Position numbers and translations under genes: made by a program. A DNA stretch of 64,000 nucleotides from Collinsella aerofaciens (GTDB lineage Bacteria > Actinomycetota > Coriobacteriia > Coriobacteriales > Coriobacteriaceae), in assembly GCF_028207065.1 (NCBI RefSeq), contig NZ_JAQLFP010000007.1, forward strand, positions 9,243 to 73,242, written 5' to 3'. Below, one piece after another: positions 43,986-56,094 of the stretch. Below the pieces are notes generated by a model that made no database searches, had not been told where the DNA came from, and was given only the letters and a program-made list of their open reading frames with translations. Numbering within the stretch: the first letter of the stretch is position 1; every line of letters starts with the position of its first letter.

Positions 43986-46313
43986 TTAAGCGGAAACTGC
44001 GGCGGAAGCGGTATTGCTCTCATCCTCGTCGGTCCAAGCGTGCTTAGGCATGGGACGGAAGATCTGGAAGAGCATCGCAACCAGCAGAACGATGGCCACA
44101 ACCGTCCAGATACCAAACTGGCCAAGGACAAGCAGGTTGTAGAACTGGTTGATGAACAGGCCGATGACCCAAGCGAAGGCGCACTCGTAGCCGATGGCAA
44201 TCGCGGTCCACTTGCCGGAGTCCATCTGGTTGCGGATAGTGCCCATGGCGGCAAAGCACGGGGCGCACAGCAGGTTGAATGCGCCAAAGGCAACGCAAGC
44301 GCCCATAGTCGGGAACATGCCGGCAAACGCGGTCCACAGGCTCGGGTCGGTCTCGGCGGCGTCGGCAACGGACAGCAGCGAGCCGGCGGTGGCGACGACG
44401 TTCTCCTTGGCGACAAGACCAGAGACGGTCAGCGCGGTGGCCTGCCAGGTGCTAAAGCCGAGCGGGGCGAAGATCCAAGCGACCAGGTTACCGAGCATGG
44501 CGAGCACGGAGTAGTCCATGAACTCCTCGGGGATGCCGTCCATCGCGGGCAGGAAGCCAAAGGAACCGTTGTAGCTACCAAAATTGGAGAGGAACCAAAC
44601 GACGACGGTGGACGCGAAGATGACCGTGCCGGCCTTCTTGATAAAGGCCCAGCAGCGCTCCCACACATGCAGCGCCCAAGAGCGGATCGCCGGGAAGTGA
44701 TAAGCGGGCAGCTCCATGACAAACGGAGTCGGGCGGCCGGCAAAGAGCTTGGTCTTCTTGAGCATGAGGCCCGAGGCGATGACGGCAAAGACGCCCAGGA
44801 AGTAGAAGAGCGGACTGATCCACGCGGCGGTGGTGGAAGAATCGCCGATGATGGAACCCATGAGCAGGGCGATGATCGGCAGCTTGGCGCCACAGGGAAT
44901 GAATGTGGTGGTCATGACCGTCATGCGACGGTCCTTCTCGTTCTCGATGGTCTTGGTGGCCATGACGCCGGGGACGCCGCAGCCCGAGGACACGAGCATG
45001 GGGATAAAGGACTTACCGGACAGGCCAAAGCGGCGGAACACGCGGTCCATGATAAAGGCGACGCGGGCCATGTAGCCGCAGTCCTCCAGGAAGGACAGCA
45101 TCACGAACAGCAGGAACATCTGCGGCACAAAGCCGAAGATGGCGCCCAGACCGCCGACGATACCGTCGCAGACCAGCGAATCGACCAGGCCACCGTCCTC
45201 GGTGCCGCCCGCCACAAGGGCGTCGTGCACCATGGTGGTAATACCGGGGACATAGGGGCCGTACTGTGCCGGGTCGACCGAGTCGGCATTGTCGCCCGCA
45301 GCCTCGACGGCCGCGTCGTAGGCATCGCGGCCCTGACCGAGCACGTACCAACCGTCGGTACCGAAGAGCTGGTCGTTGGTGAAGTCGGTCACCGTGCCGC
45401 CCAGGGTGGAAACGGCGATGTAGTAGACGCAGAACATGATAACCACAAAAATCGGCAGGCCCAGGATACGGTTGGTAACCACACGGTCGATCTTCTCGGA
45501 AGTGCTCATCTTGGCCGGAGCCTTGGTGAGGCACTCGTCGATAATATGGGCAATCACGCCGTAGCGCTCACCGGTGATGATGGACTCGGCATCGTCGTCG
45601 CAGTCCTGCTCGCACTGGGCGACCAGCTGCCCCACGCGAGCAGCCTTCTCCTTGGTGAGGTTAATAAGCTTGCAGGCGTCCGCATCGCGCTCGAACAGCT
45701 TGACGGCGTAGTAGCGGCGCTTGTTGGCGGGAACGCTCGCCGGCAGGTTGTTCTCGATGTGGTCCAGAACGTCCTCGATGGAGGAATCGAACTTATGCTC
45801 CGGCACCTGGCCCTTGGAAGCGGCAGACTTCTTGACCTGCTCGAACAGCTCCGTGATACCCTTGTTCTTAAGGGCCGAAATCATCATGACCGGGCAACCG
45901 AGCTTTTTGGAGAGCTTGTCCGTGTCGATCTTATCGCCGTTCTTCTCGACCAAGTCGGCCATGTTGAGGGCGACGACTACGGGCAGGCCGGTCTCGATAA
46001 CCTGAAGCGCCAGGTACAGGTTGCGCTCGAGGTTAGTGGCGTCAACCACCTGGACAACGACATCGGGCTCGCCGCTCATGAGGTAGTCGCGCGAGCATTG
46101 CTCCTCGGGGCTATAGGGCGAAAGCGAGTAGATGCCAGGGAGGTCCGTGATGGTGACGCTCTTGTCGCTCAGGAGCTTGGCTTCCTTTTTCTCAACCGTG
46201 ACGCCCGGCCAGTTGCCAACGTAGCCGTTGGCGCCGGTGATCAGGTTGAAAAGCGTGGTCTTGCCGCAGTTGGGGTTACCCGCCAGCGCGACATGGATCT
46301 GAGAATCCGCCAT
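43986..46313 (-). CDS. feoB: Ferrous iron transporter B
   Basis: 775 residues. The N-terminal G domain has G1 GNPNCGKT, G3 DLPGIYSL and G4 NMAD. A regulatory helical domain (about 165-275) follows, then the membrane part with two Gate regions (FIPMLVSSGCGVPG and the later repeat TFIPCGAKLP), plus a Cys-containing LLCAPCFAAM segment. It moves Fe2+ across the inner membrane under anaerobic conditions. ATG 46313 has AAGGA. feoA lies 120 bases upstream and a DtxR-like palindrome sits in between. Confidence 0.95.
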   Translation of the reverse strand: MADSQIHVALAGNPNCGKTTLFNLITGANGYVGNWPGVTVEKKEAKLLSDKSVTITDLPGIYSLSPYSPEEQCSRDYLMSGEPDVVVQVVDATNLERNLYLALQVIETGLPVVVALNMADLVEKNGDKIDTDKLSKKLGCPVMMISALKNKGITELFEQVKKSAASKGQVPEHKFDSSIEDVLDHIENNLPASVPANKRRYYAVKLFERDADACKLINLTKEKAARVGQLVAQCEQDCDDDAESIITGERYGVIAHIIDECLTKAPAKMSTSEKIDRVVTNRILGLPIFVVIMFCVYYIAVSTLGGTVTDFTNDQLFGTDGWYVLGQGRDAYDAAVEAAGDNADSVDPAQYGPYVPGITTMVHDALVAGGTEDGGLVDSLVCDGIVGGLGAIFGFVPQMFLLFVMLSFLEDCGYMARVAFIMDRVFRRFGLSGKSFIPMLVSSGCGVPGVMATKTIENEKDRRMTVMTTTFIPCGAKLPIIALLMGSIIGDSSTTAAWISPLFYFLGVFAVIASGLMLKKTKLFAGRPTPFVMELPAYHFPAIRSWALHVWERCWAFIKKAGTVIFASTVVVWFLSNFGSYNGSFGFLPAMDGIPEEFMDYSVLAMLGNLVAWIFAPLGFSTWQATALTVSGLVAKENVVATAGSLLSVADAAETDPSLWTAFAGMFPTMGACVAFGAFNLLCAPCFAAMGTIRNQMDSGKWTAIAIGYECAFAWVIGLFINQFYNLLVLGQFGIWTVVAIVLLVAMLFQIFRPMPKHAWTDEDESNTASAAVSA

Positions 46314-46386
46314 TCAATCCTTCTTCCTTGTGTGCCCGCGCTGCTTTCTCCGCGCGAGCTGGATAATGTGCTTCAAAGTTGCTGCA

Positions 46387-46410
46387 TTAAGTTAGAAAAA
46401 CCTAACTTTA
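46387..46410 (-). promoter_or_regulatory. DtxR/IdeR-like iron box between feoA and feoB
   Basis: The palindrome AAGTTAG-AAAAAC-CTAACTT (46389-46408), read as TTAGGTTTTTCTAACTTAA on the minus strand, resembles the iron boxes of DtxR-family repressors (TTAGGTTAG/CTAACCTAA). It lies 75 bases upstream of feoB and implies a second, iron-controlled promoter inside the locus. Confidence 0.55.
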
Positions 46411-46436
46411 TCTGCAGAAATATGCGCAGCGGGTCC

Positions 46437-46658
46437 TTACTGGACCTCGACGACGGCCGCCTCCTCCTTGCGGATAGAAAGCTCGTAGCCGCGCACGTTG
46501 ATCTCGACCGGATCGCCGAGCGGTGCGACCTTTACGACCTTAAACGACGTGCCCTTAATGAGCCCCAGGTCCATAAGGTGGCGGCGCAGCGCACCCTCAC
46601 CGTGAAGCTTGACGATGGTAGAGCTCTCGCCCACCTTAACGTCACCCAACGTCTTCAT
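46437..46658 (-). CDS. feoA: Ferrous iron transport protein A
   Basis: 73 residues forming an SH3-like fold, with GALRRHLMDLGLIKGTSFKV and the C-terminal YELSIRKEEA typical of FeoA. It is thought to assist or gate FeoB in the cytosol. It is second of two feoA-like genes, 40 bases after the other. ATG 46658 follows AAGGGGG. Confidence 0.93.
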   Translation of the reverse strand: MKTLGDVKVGESSTIVKLHGEGALRRHLMDLGLIKGTSFKVVKVAPLGDPVEINVRGYELSIRKEEAAVVEVQ

Positions 46659-46697
46659 GTACTTGTCCCCCTTTCAGTTTTTGCGGAATGTTGCGAA

Positions 46698-46940
46698 CTA
46701 ACCGACGGTCATGATGTGCATGGCGACCTTGGAATCGATGCCAAAGCGTGCGCCCAGCACGGTGACGATGATATTGGCGCCACTCGAGCTCACCACGTGG
46801 ACCTCGCTGCCCTCGACAAAGCCGAGGTCTTTGAGGTGGTGCTTCATGTCCTCATTGCCTTTTACACGAGACACGCGCACGGTTTCGCCCGCTTTTACCA
46901 TCGAAAGCGGCATAGCCGGCATCTGCGGTCCGCAAGACAT
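46698..46940 (-). CDS. feoA: Second FeoA-domain protein
   Basis: 80 residues with a short N-terminal extension (MSCGPQMPAMPLSMV). The same SH3-like core is seen as HHLKDLGFVEGSEVHVV and GARFGIDSKVAMHI. Tandem feoA genes ahead of feoB are common in anaerobic Firmicutes and Coriobacteriia. It is the first gene of the feo operon, preceded by a large inverted repeat. Confidence 0.9.
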   Translation of the reverse strand: MSCGPQMPAMPLSMVKAGETVRVSRVKGNEDMKHHLKDLGFVEGSEVHVVSSSGANIIVTVLGARFGIDSKVAMHIMTVG

Positions 46941-46983
46941 GAATGAGCTCCTAACGTCGGTTCGTCCTCAACATCGACGCAGC

Positions 46984-47037
46984 AAAAGTTAACCACGTCT
47001 ATGTTCGCTATAGTAAACTAGCACGTGGTTAACTTTT
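46984..47037 (-). promoter_or_regulatory. 15-bp perfect inverted repeat upstream of the feo operon
   Basis: AAAAGTTAACCACGT (46984-46998) and its exact complement (47023-47037) enclose 24 A+T-rich bases containing TATAGC and TACTAT, possible -10 sequences for the minus strand. It lies 45 bases upstream of the first feoA. The arms contain GTTAAC/TTAACC, related to the half-sites seen before feoB. A repressor dimer pair, probably iron-dependent, is a likely ligand. Confidence 0.5.
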
Positions 47038-47083
47038 TGGAAAGGGTCCTATTCAGTTTTCGAAAAAGTTTCCTATATGAAAC

Positions 47084-47120
47084 AAAAGGGCGCGGCAAAG
47101 GACCATCCTTTACCACGCCC
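47084..47120 (-). terminator. Terminator after the HPr-like gene
   Basis: GGGCGCGGCAAAGGA/TCCTTTACCACGCCC stem (two G-T pairs) with loop CCA, followed by four T on the minus strand. Confidence 0.8.
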
Positions 47121-47128
47121 TGTCATGC

Positions 47129-47377
47129 TTAGAGCGAGAGGTTTCTAATCGATGTGACGCAGGAAGCCTCGTCTACGCCCGAAACGCGGAACACGATATC
47201 CTCGCCGCACTCACCGTAGAGAGCCATGAGCCCCATAACGTCGCGACCATCCGTGTGGCGATCGCCGATACTGACTGACACATCGCTACGATGCTTGGCA
47301 ATGATGTCATATAGCAGCGCAACCGGGCGGGCATGAAGTCCCAACGGATCTTTAATCGTCTTTGTAAACTCGACCAT
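47129..47377 (-). CDS. HPr family phosphocarrier protein with Asp at the Ser46 position
   Basis: 82 residues. The phosphohistidine is in GLHARPV. In the regulatory loop the usual K-S-I-M-G is R-D-V-M-G, so the HPr-kinase serine is replaced by aspartate. It could carry phosphate for the PTS or act as an HPr-like regulator. ATG 47377 with GGGAGGGG upstream is chosen; the open frame extends upstream without conservation. No ptsI lies nearby. Confidence 0.85.
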   Translation of the reverse strand: MVEFTKTIKDPLGLHARPVALLYDIIAKHRSDVSVSIGDRHTDGRDVMGLMALYGECGEDIVFRVSGVDEASCVTSIRNLSL

Positions 47378-47614
47378 GTCCCCTCCCGCGGCATCGCACA
47401 TTCGGCCGGCAAAACCCAGCCACGTGGTAGTTATTGTACCGTTAGATGCTTGTCGAGAGCTCCTCTGAACACCTCGTGGGCAAAAAGTGGCAAATATGAG
47501 TACTGTCACCGATTTAGTAGCAGCAAAATCGAGAGCAAATTGCCTACTTTGAGCGATTCGAAGAGGTTGAAAGCCGTCAAACGCCCTTTAAAGGGGGTTA
47601 TAAATTGATTTTGA

Positions 47615-49120
47615 GGTGGCGCGCGCAGACGTGGTGTAAGAGCGTCCCGAGGTCCGTCGCTGCAAGTCCCGATGTTACTCCTTCTTGAGACCGCGCCTCT
47701 CGACTATCTCGTCCACTATCTCCCTGGCGCGCCGCCCGAGCGCGCGGCGCCTCCCCTCTGTCGGGGCCGGCCTGTCCGCGGGCTCGGCGAAGCCCTCGGC
47801 GGCCGAGGCCTCGGAGAACACGCGCTGCTGGGACCACTGTCCCTCGGTCTCCATGAGGCTCGCGCACGTCAGGCGCAGCATCGACTCCCTCGAGGGGAAG
47901 GACTGCACGACCCTGTAGCGGCGCTTGATCTCGCGGTTGGCGCGCTCCTGGACGTTGTTGGTGCGGAGCTTGGCCCAGTGCGCCCTGGGGAAGGCCGTGA
48001 ACGCCAGCGCGGAGTCCTCGGCCTGCTCGAAGACCTCGCCGGCCCTGGCGGACACCGACGCCACCCAGGGCGCCGCCTCGGCCCACACGCAGCGCGCGAG
48101 GTCGGGGTCGTCCTGGTAGACCGCGGCGCGCACGAGGTCCCTGACGGCCGCCTTGGAGTCCTCGGGCCTGCCCGAGCAGGCGCTCTGGAGGTTGCGCCGC
48201 AGGTGCGTCACGCAGCGCTGCCAGGCGCAGCCCTGGAACAGGCGCGAGACGGCGGCCACGAGCCCGGCGTGGCTGTCGGAGACCACGAGGCGAACGCCGG
48301 CCAGCCCGCGCTCGCGCAGCCCGCCGGGGAATGCCGCCCAGGAGTCCTCGCTCTCGGTGTCGACCACGTCGCAGCCCAGGAAGTGCTTGCGCCCGTCGGC
48401 GCCCAGCCCGATCGCGGTCACGACGCCCTGCGAGACGACCGACGAGCCGACCCTGCAGCTCATGTAGGTAGCGTCGAGCCACAGGTAGCAGCACGGCGTG
48501 CCCGACAGGTCGCGGCGGCGGAACTCCGCCACCTCGGCGTCGAGGTCGGAGCAGAGGCTCGAGACCTCCGAGCTCGACAGCGAGGATATGCCCAGCTTGG
48601 ACGCCACGCGCTCGACCTTGCGGGTGGACACGCCGCATACGTACATCTCCTGCACGATGGCGGCCACCGAGGTGTCGACGCGCGACCATCGCGCGGGCAT
48701 GCCCTCGGGGCAGTAGGTGCCGTGCCTGAGCTTGGGTATCTCGAGCTCCACGTCGCCCACGGCGGTCTTGAGCGACCTGGGGCGGTAGCCGTTGCGGCTG
48801 TTCTCCCTGCCGTCGCTGCGCTCGTTGCGGCTCGCGCCGCACATCTGCTGGGCCTCGGAGTCCATCAGCGCGTTCATCACGCTGCCCAGCACCCTGCACG
48901 CGAACTCGCGCGCGTCGCCGCACTCCTGCCAAAGCCTCGCCGCCTCGAGGGCCTCGTCGCGGCCGAGGCGCAGTACACTCTCTTCTTGGGGCATCGCCTT
49001 TCCTTCCATTCGTCACCTTCATTACTCCAACGACGAATTCTAGGCGGTGTCCCCTCCCTTTCAAGAAAGGGCGGAGGCGGGGCATGCCCCGCCTCTTACA
49101 CCACATCTCTGCGCGCTACC
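47615..49120. mobile_element. IS256-family insertion sequence with 8-bp target duplication
   Basis: 1506 bp. Imperfect 28-bp terminal inverted repeats lie at 47615-47642 and 49093-49120 (shared GTGGTGTAAGAG and GCGCGC). The bases GATTTTGA occur directly outside both ends (47607-47614 and 49121-49128), an exact 8-bp target duplication. One intact transposase gene fills the element. The G+C content is clearly above that of the flanks, which suggests recent arrival. Confidence 0.93.
47675..48994 (-). CDS. IS256-family (Mutator-type) transposase
   Basis: About 439 residues. DDE residues are visible in YLWLDATYMSC, VVSDSHAGL and NNVQERANREIKRRYRV, and the family C-x-x-H motif in WQRCVTHLRRNL. The N-terminal RNGYRPRSLKTAVGDVELEIPK is the usual start of the domain. 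ATG 48994 is favoured by AAGGAAAGG just upstream; an ATG 15 bases earlier is possible. The reading frame is intact, so the element may be active. Confidence 0.95.
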   Translation of the reverse strand: MPQEESVLRLGRDEALEAARLWQECGDAREFACRVLGSVMNALMDSEAQQMCGASRNERSDGRENSRNGYRPRSLKTAVGDVELEIPKLRHGTYCPEGMPARWSRVDTSVAAIVQEMYVCGVSTRKVERVASKLGISSLSSSEVSSLCSDLDAEVAEFRRRDLSGTPCCYLWLDATYMSCRVGSSVVSQGVVTAIGLGADGRKHFLGCDVVDTESEDSWAAFPGGLRERGLAGVRLVVSDSHAGLVAAVSRLFQGCAWQRCVTHLRRNLQSACSGRPEDSKAAVRDLVRAAVYQDDPDLARCVWAEAAPWVASVSARAGEVFEQAEDSALAFTAFPRAHWAKLRTNNVQERANREIKRRYRVVQSFPSRESMLRLTCASLMETEGQWSQQRVFSEASAAEGFAEPADRPAPTEGRRRALGRRAREIVDEIVERRGLKKE

Positions 49121-49233
49121 GATTTTGAGCCCGTTTTTGCTCAGAACAGGCCGAAAAATATGACACCTCTTTTGCAACAGTACTCATATTTGGCATTTTT
49201 TGACCACGGGGTCCAAAACCATGCCCCAAAACA

Positions 49234-49265
49234 CAAAAGGAGGGGCCTCGTAAGGCCCCTCCTTA
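49234..49265 (-). terminator. Terminator of the amino acid permease gene
   Basis: AAGGAGGGGCCT/AGGCCCCTCCTT stem with loop CGTA, followed on the minus strand by TTTTGTGTTTTG, 46 bases past the stop. Confidence 0.88.
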
Positions 49266-49311
49266 GGAAAGGGAATCGATTTATTCCACAGCCGTAGATT
49301 AATCCTAGCCG

Positions 49312-50787
<1,476 letters not shown>

Positions 50788-50928
50788 TCATCCGTTATAT
50801 CTCATCTAAAACCGTCCGGACTGCAAGCGCAATCGTGGACGGCGCACCTGCTAAGGGGAATGGGGAAAAGGGAGTCAACAAAGCCATCCCCCTTAACGGC
50901 GCGAAGCAAACGCCCAAACGGACGAATA

Positions 50929-51384
50929 CTACTTGTTGGGGAAGGAATAACCTTCAACCGTCACGTGCAGTACCACGACGCGGGAATCCGCGGCATCGGC
51001 CACGACACGGTAGGCCTCGTCAATTTCGACGACGGCAACGCCGCCGGCGGGAATCGTCACGGTCTCCCCCGCACCCTCAAAGCGCTCGCGATCATCGATA
51101 TCGCTGTAAGCGCGGATGCAGGTGAGGTCTGCCTTGGGGGCAACCTCGACGGTCAGGTCGCCGTCGAGCGGAGCGAGCACGGCATGGTAGCGACGGTGAC
51201 CGACCAGATCGGCAGTAGCCGCCTCGTGAGCGTTCACCCACCAATACACCAGCGAGTCGCCGATGGAGTACGCCACGTCGTGCTGCAGGTCGGCAACGCC
51301 ATCGAGCGCCTGGCCGGTGCGCACCCACTTCTTGACGGACTTCATCTGAGCGTCGAAATCGGCGCGCGAGTTAAAGACATGCAT
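50929..51384 (-). CDS. ebgC: Beta-galactosidase small subunit EbgC (DUF386/YhcH-like)
   Basis: 151 residues, a cupin-like YhcH/YjgK/YiaL fold. In Escherichia coli EbgC binds EbgA and is needed for full beta-galactosidase activity. It begins 3 bases after the large subunit stop, the same order as in ebgAC. No catalytic residues are expected. Confidence 0.85.
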   Translation of the reverse strand: MHVFNSRADFDAQMKSVKKWVRTGQALDGVADLQHDVAYSIGDSLVYWWVNAHEAATADLVGHRRYHAVLAPLDGDLTVEVAPKADLTCIRAYSDIDDRERFEGAGETVTIPAGGVAVVEIDEAYRVVADAADSRVVVLHVTVEGYSFPNK

Positions 51385-51387
51385 GAC

Positions 51388-54411
<3,024 letters not shown>

Positions 54412-54429
54412 TCATCGTAGTGATTCTTG

Positions 54430-54530
54430 TGCAACCGGTTGTCCTTATCTTACGGGCGATGCAAAAAACTGTGCAACCGGTTGTCCGCTGAACGGTCGAT
54501 TTGGCCGGATTAACGGTGCAACCGGTTGTA
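54430..54530. promoter_or_regulatory. Triple LacI-type operator between ebgA and the repressor gene
   Basis: The sequence TGCAACCGGTTGT occurs at 54430, 54472 and 54517, each with the perfect core CAACCGGTTG. Centres are 42 and 45 bases apart, about four helical turns, so the sites face the same side. They lie just upstream of ebgA, and the adjacent LacI-family protein is the likely ligand. The rest of the region to 54772 shows no other feature. Confidence 0.85.
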
Positions 54531-54772
54531 CAACCGCAACACTTATGTCACCCTGAATATCGAAACTCAACGCAAAACATCGTTCTTAAGCTCGTAGGCA
54601 ACCGCCACGCCCGCTGATATCTCACCCACACGAGACGTATTCGATTGCGGCTTGGTTGCAAAACGACACCTGTCACCGGATATCATGAACGCTGTTCAGG
54701 TGCACTATAGTAAGCTGTATCCGCACCAGCCCGTATCAGTGACAACATCGACCGCATTTTCCAGGAGACGCC

Positions 54773-55789
54773 ATGACCCAGCCAGTTCGCACCGCACCTA
54801 CGCTTGCCGAGGTTGCCGCAGCTGCCGGCGTGTCGCGCTCCACGGCATCGCGCGCCCTCAACGATTCGCCCCGCATTAGCGAGGAAACCAAAAAGCGCGT
54901 CCGTGCGGCGGCCAAGAAAGTCAATTTTGTCCCCAACGCTCGCGGCCGAGCGCTCGCTGTCGGGCGCACGGAAATCATCGCCGTGCTCGTGACCGAGCCC
55001 CTGAGTGAGCTCTTCAGCGACCCCACCTATAGCGAATTTTTGAGCGGCATTACCGAGGAACTGTCGGAGTCGTCCTATCTGCCCGTTATCTTGCAGGCGT
55101 CTTCTACGCATGAGCGCAACCGCGCACGCGAGCACTTTGAGCGCCGCTCGTTCGACGCCGTGATCGACGTCTCCCCCTACAAGGGCAGCGAGCTGCTCGA
55201 GGTGCTGCGCGAGCTGGGCGTACCCACCGTGTTGTGCGGCCAGCTCGAGGGCCACCCCTATCGCGATGTGTTCTCGACAGTCTACTCTGACGACGAAGAG
55301 GGTGGACGCTTTGCGGCACTCGCTATGAAAGAGCGCGGGCGCAAAGATATCGTCGCCGTGTTGGGACCGCAAGACAACCCCGCTGTTGTCGACCGCCTGC
55401 GCGGCTACCGCACCGTCCTGGGCGAAGAGCTCCCAGGCGCAAACGTTATCTATACCGGCTGGAACAGCGGAGACGGTTATCAGGCCATGCACCAGATCCT
55501 CGCGCGCGAGATTGCTTTCGATGGCGTGCTCTGCGGATCGGACCGTATCGCGGCTGGCGTCATCACCGCACTCAACGAGGCAGGCCTATCTGTTCCGGCG
55601 GACGTTTCCGTCGTCGGCTTCGACGATCACGAGATTGCGGCGCGCTGCGTCCCCGCACTCACGACCGTCCGCCAGCCCCTGCGCGAAGAAGGCCACATGG
55701 CCGCCAACATTGCGCTCGACATGATCAAGGGCGCCGAGCCCACCACCTCCGTGATGCACATGCAGCTCGTTCAGAGAGACTCGCTGTAG
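54773..55789 (+). CDS. LacI family repressor, probable regulator of ebgAC
   Basis: 338 residues. Helix-turn-helix TLAEVAAAAGVSRSTASRAL and hinge NARGRALAVGRTE lie in the first 60 residues. The sugar-binding domain spans about 65-330 (VVGFDDHEIAARCVP). It is divergent from ebgA across an intergenic region with three identical palindromes of the type LacI/GalR proteins bind. AGGAG precedes ATG 54773. The effector is probably a galactoside. Confidence 0.9.
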   Translation: MTQPVRTAPTLAEVAAAAGVSRSTASRALNDSPRISEETKKRVRAAAKKVNFVPNARGRALAVGRTEIIAVLVTEPLSELFSDPTYSEFLSGITEELSESSYLPVILQASSTHERNRAREHFERRSFDAVIDVSPYKGSELLEVLRELGVPTVLCGQLEGHPYRDVFSTVYSDDEEGGRFAALAMKERGRKDIVAVLGPQDNPAVVDRLRGYRTVLGEELPGANVIYTGWNSGDGYQAMHQILAREIAFDGVLCGSDRIAAGVITALNEAGLSVPADVSVVGFDDHEIAARCVPALTTVRQPLREEGHMAANIALDMIKGAEPTTSVMHMQLVQRDSL

Positions 55790-55821
55790 GAAACTGGGCC
55801 GGGCTTTTCGCCAGACAGTTG

Positions 55822-55999
55822 TTGCGGAAAGCCTGCCCCGTTTTGAGCGCTCATTCTGGGGCACAGTTTCCGTTAGACCGCTCAAGCGGAAACTGTGTCC
55901 CATTATTTTGCCGAATTCTGGGTCGCGCTTTCCCAGAGGACCCCCTTTGGGAAAGCGCGACCCGTTCTGGACGCAGATTCCGGGACGTACTTTCCGCAA
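55822..55999. repeat. Three-way palindromic element downstream of the LacI gene
   Basis: The outer stem TTGCGGAAAG (55822-55831) pairs with 55990-55999. Inside are two hairpins: GGGGCACAGTTTCCG with CGGAAACTGTGTCCC (55858-55901) and a perfect 16-bp one, GGGTCGCGCTTTCCCA with its complement (55920-55963). Together they give a cruciform or three-way-junction RNA. All three stems share a (C)TTTCC core. It lies between convergent genes (LacI and aspS). Confidence 0.6.
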
Positions 56000-56035
56000 C
56001 GCCCGGTCATCCCATGCCCCCACAATCTCGGCGTA

Positions 56036-56071
56036 TAAAAAACGAGGGAAGGCACGTGTCCTTCCCTCGTT
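56036..56071 (-). terminator. Terminator of aspS
   Basis: AACGAGGGAAGG/CCTTCCCTCGTT perfect stem with loop CACGTGT, followed on the minus strand by six T, 24 bases past the stop. Confidence 0.92.
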
Positions 56072-56094
56072 ACGGGCAATATGTAGCCGCTTGC

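Larger units (their letters stand above)
47475..49208. repeat. Palindrome-ended element (about 230 bp) interrupted by the IS256-type insertion
   Basis: Outer arms 47475-47506 and 49177-49208 are inverted repeats matching at 29 of 32 bases (core CAAATATGAGTACTGT). Removing the insertion and one target copy leaves an element of roughly 220 bp with both ends intact. It holds no gene. Its form matches a miniature inverted-repeat element, older than the insertion. Confidence 0.6.

Noticed and set aside
43905..46946. A 1013-codon plus-strand open frame across feo
   Set aside because: It is fully antisense to feoB and both feoA genes and has no recognisable motif or ribosome site.
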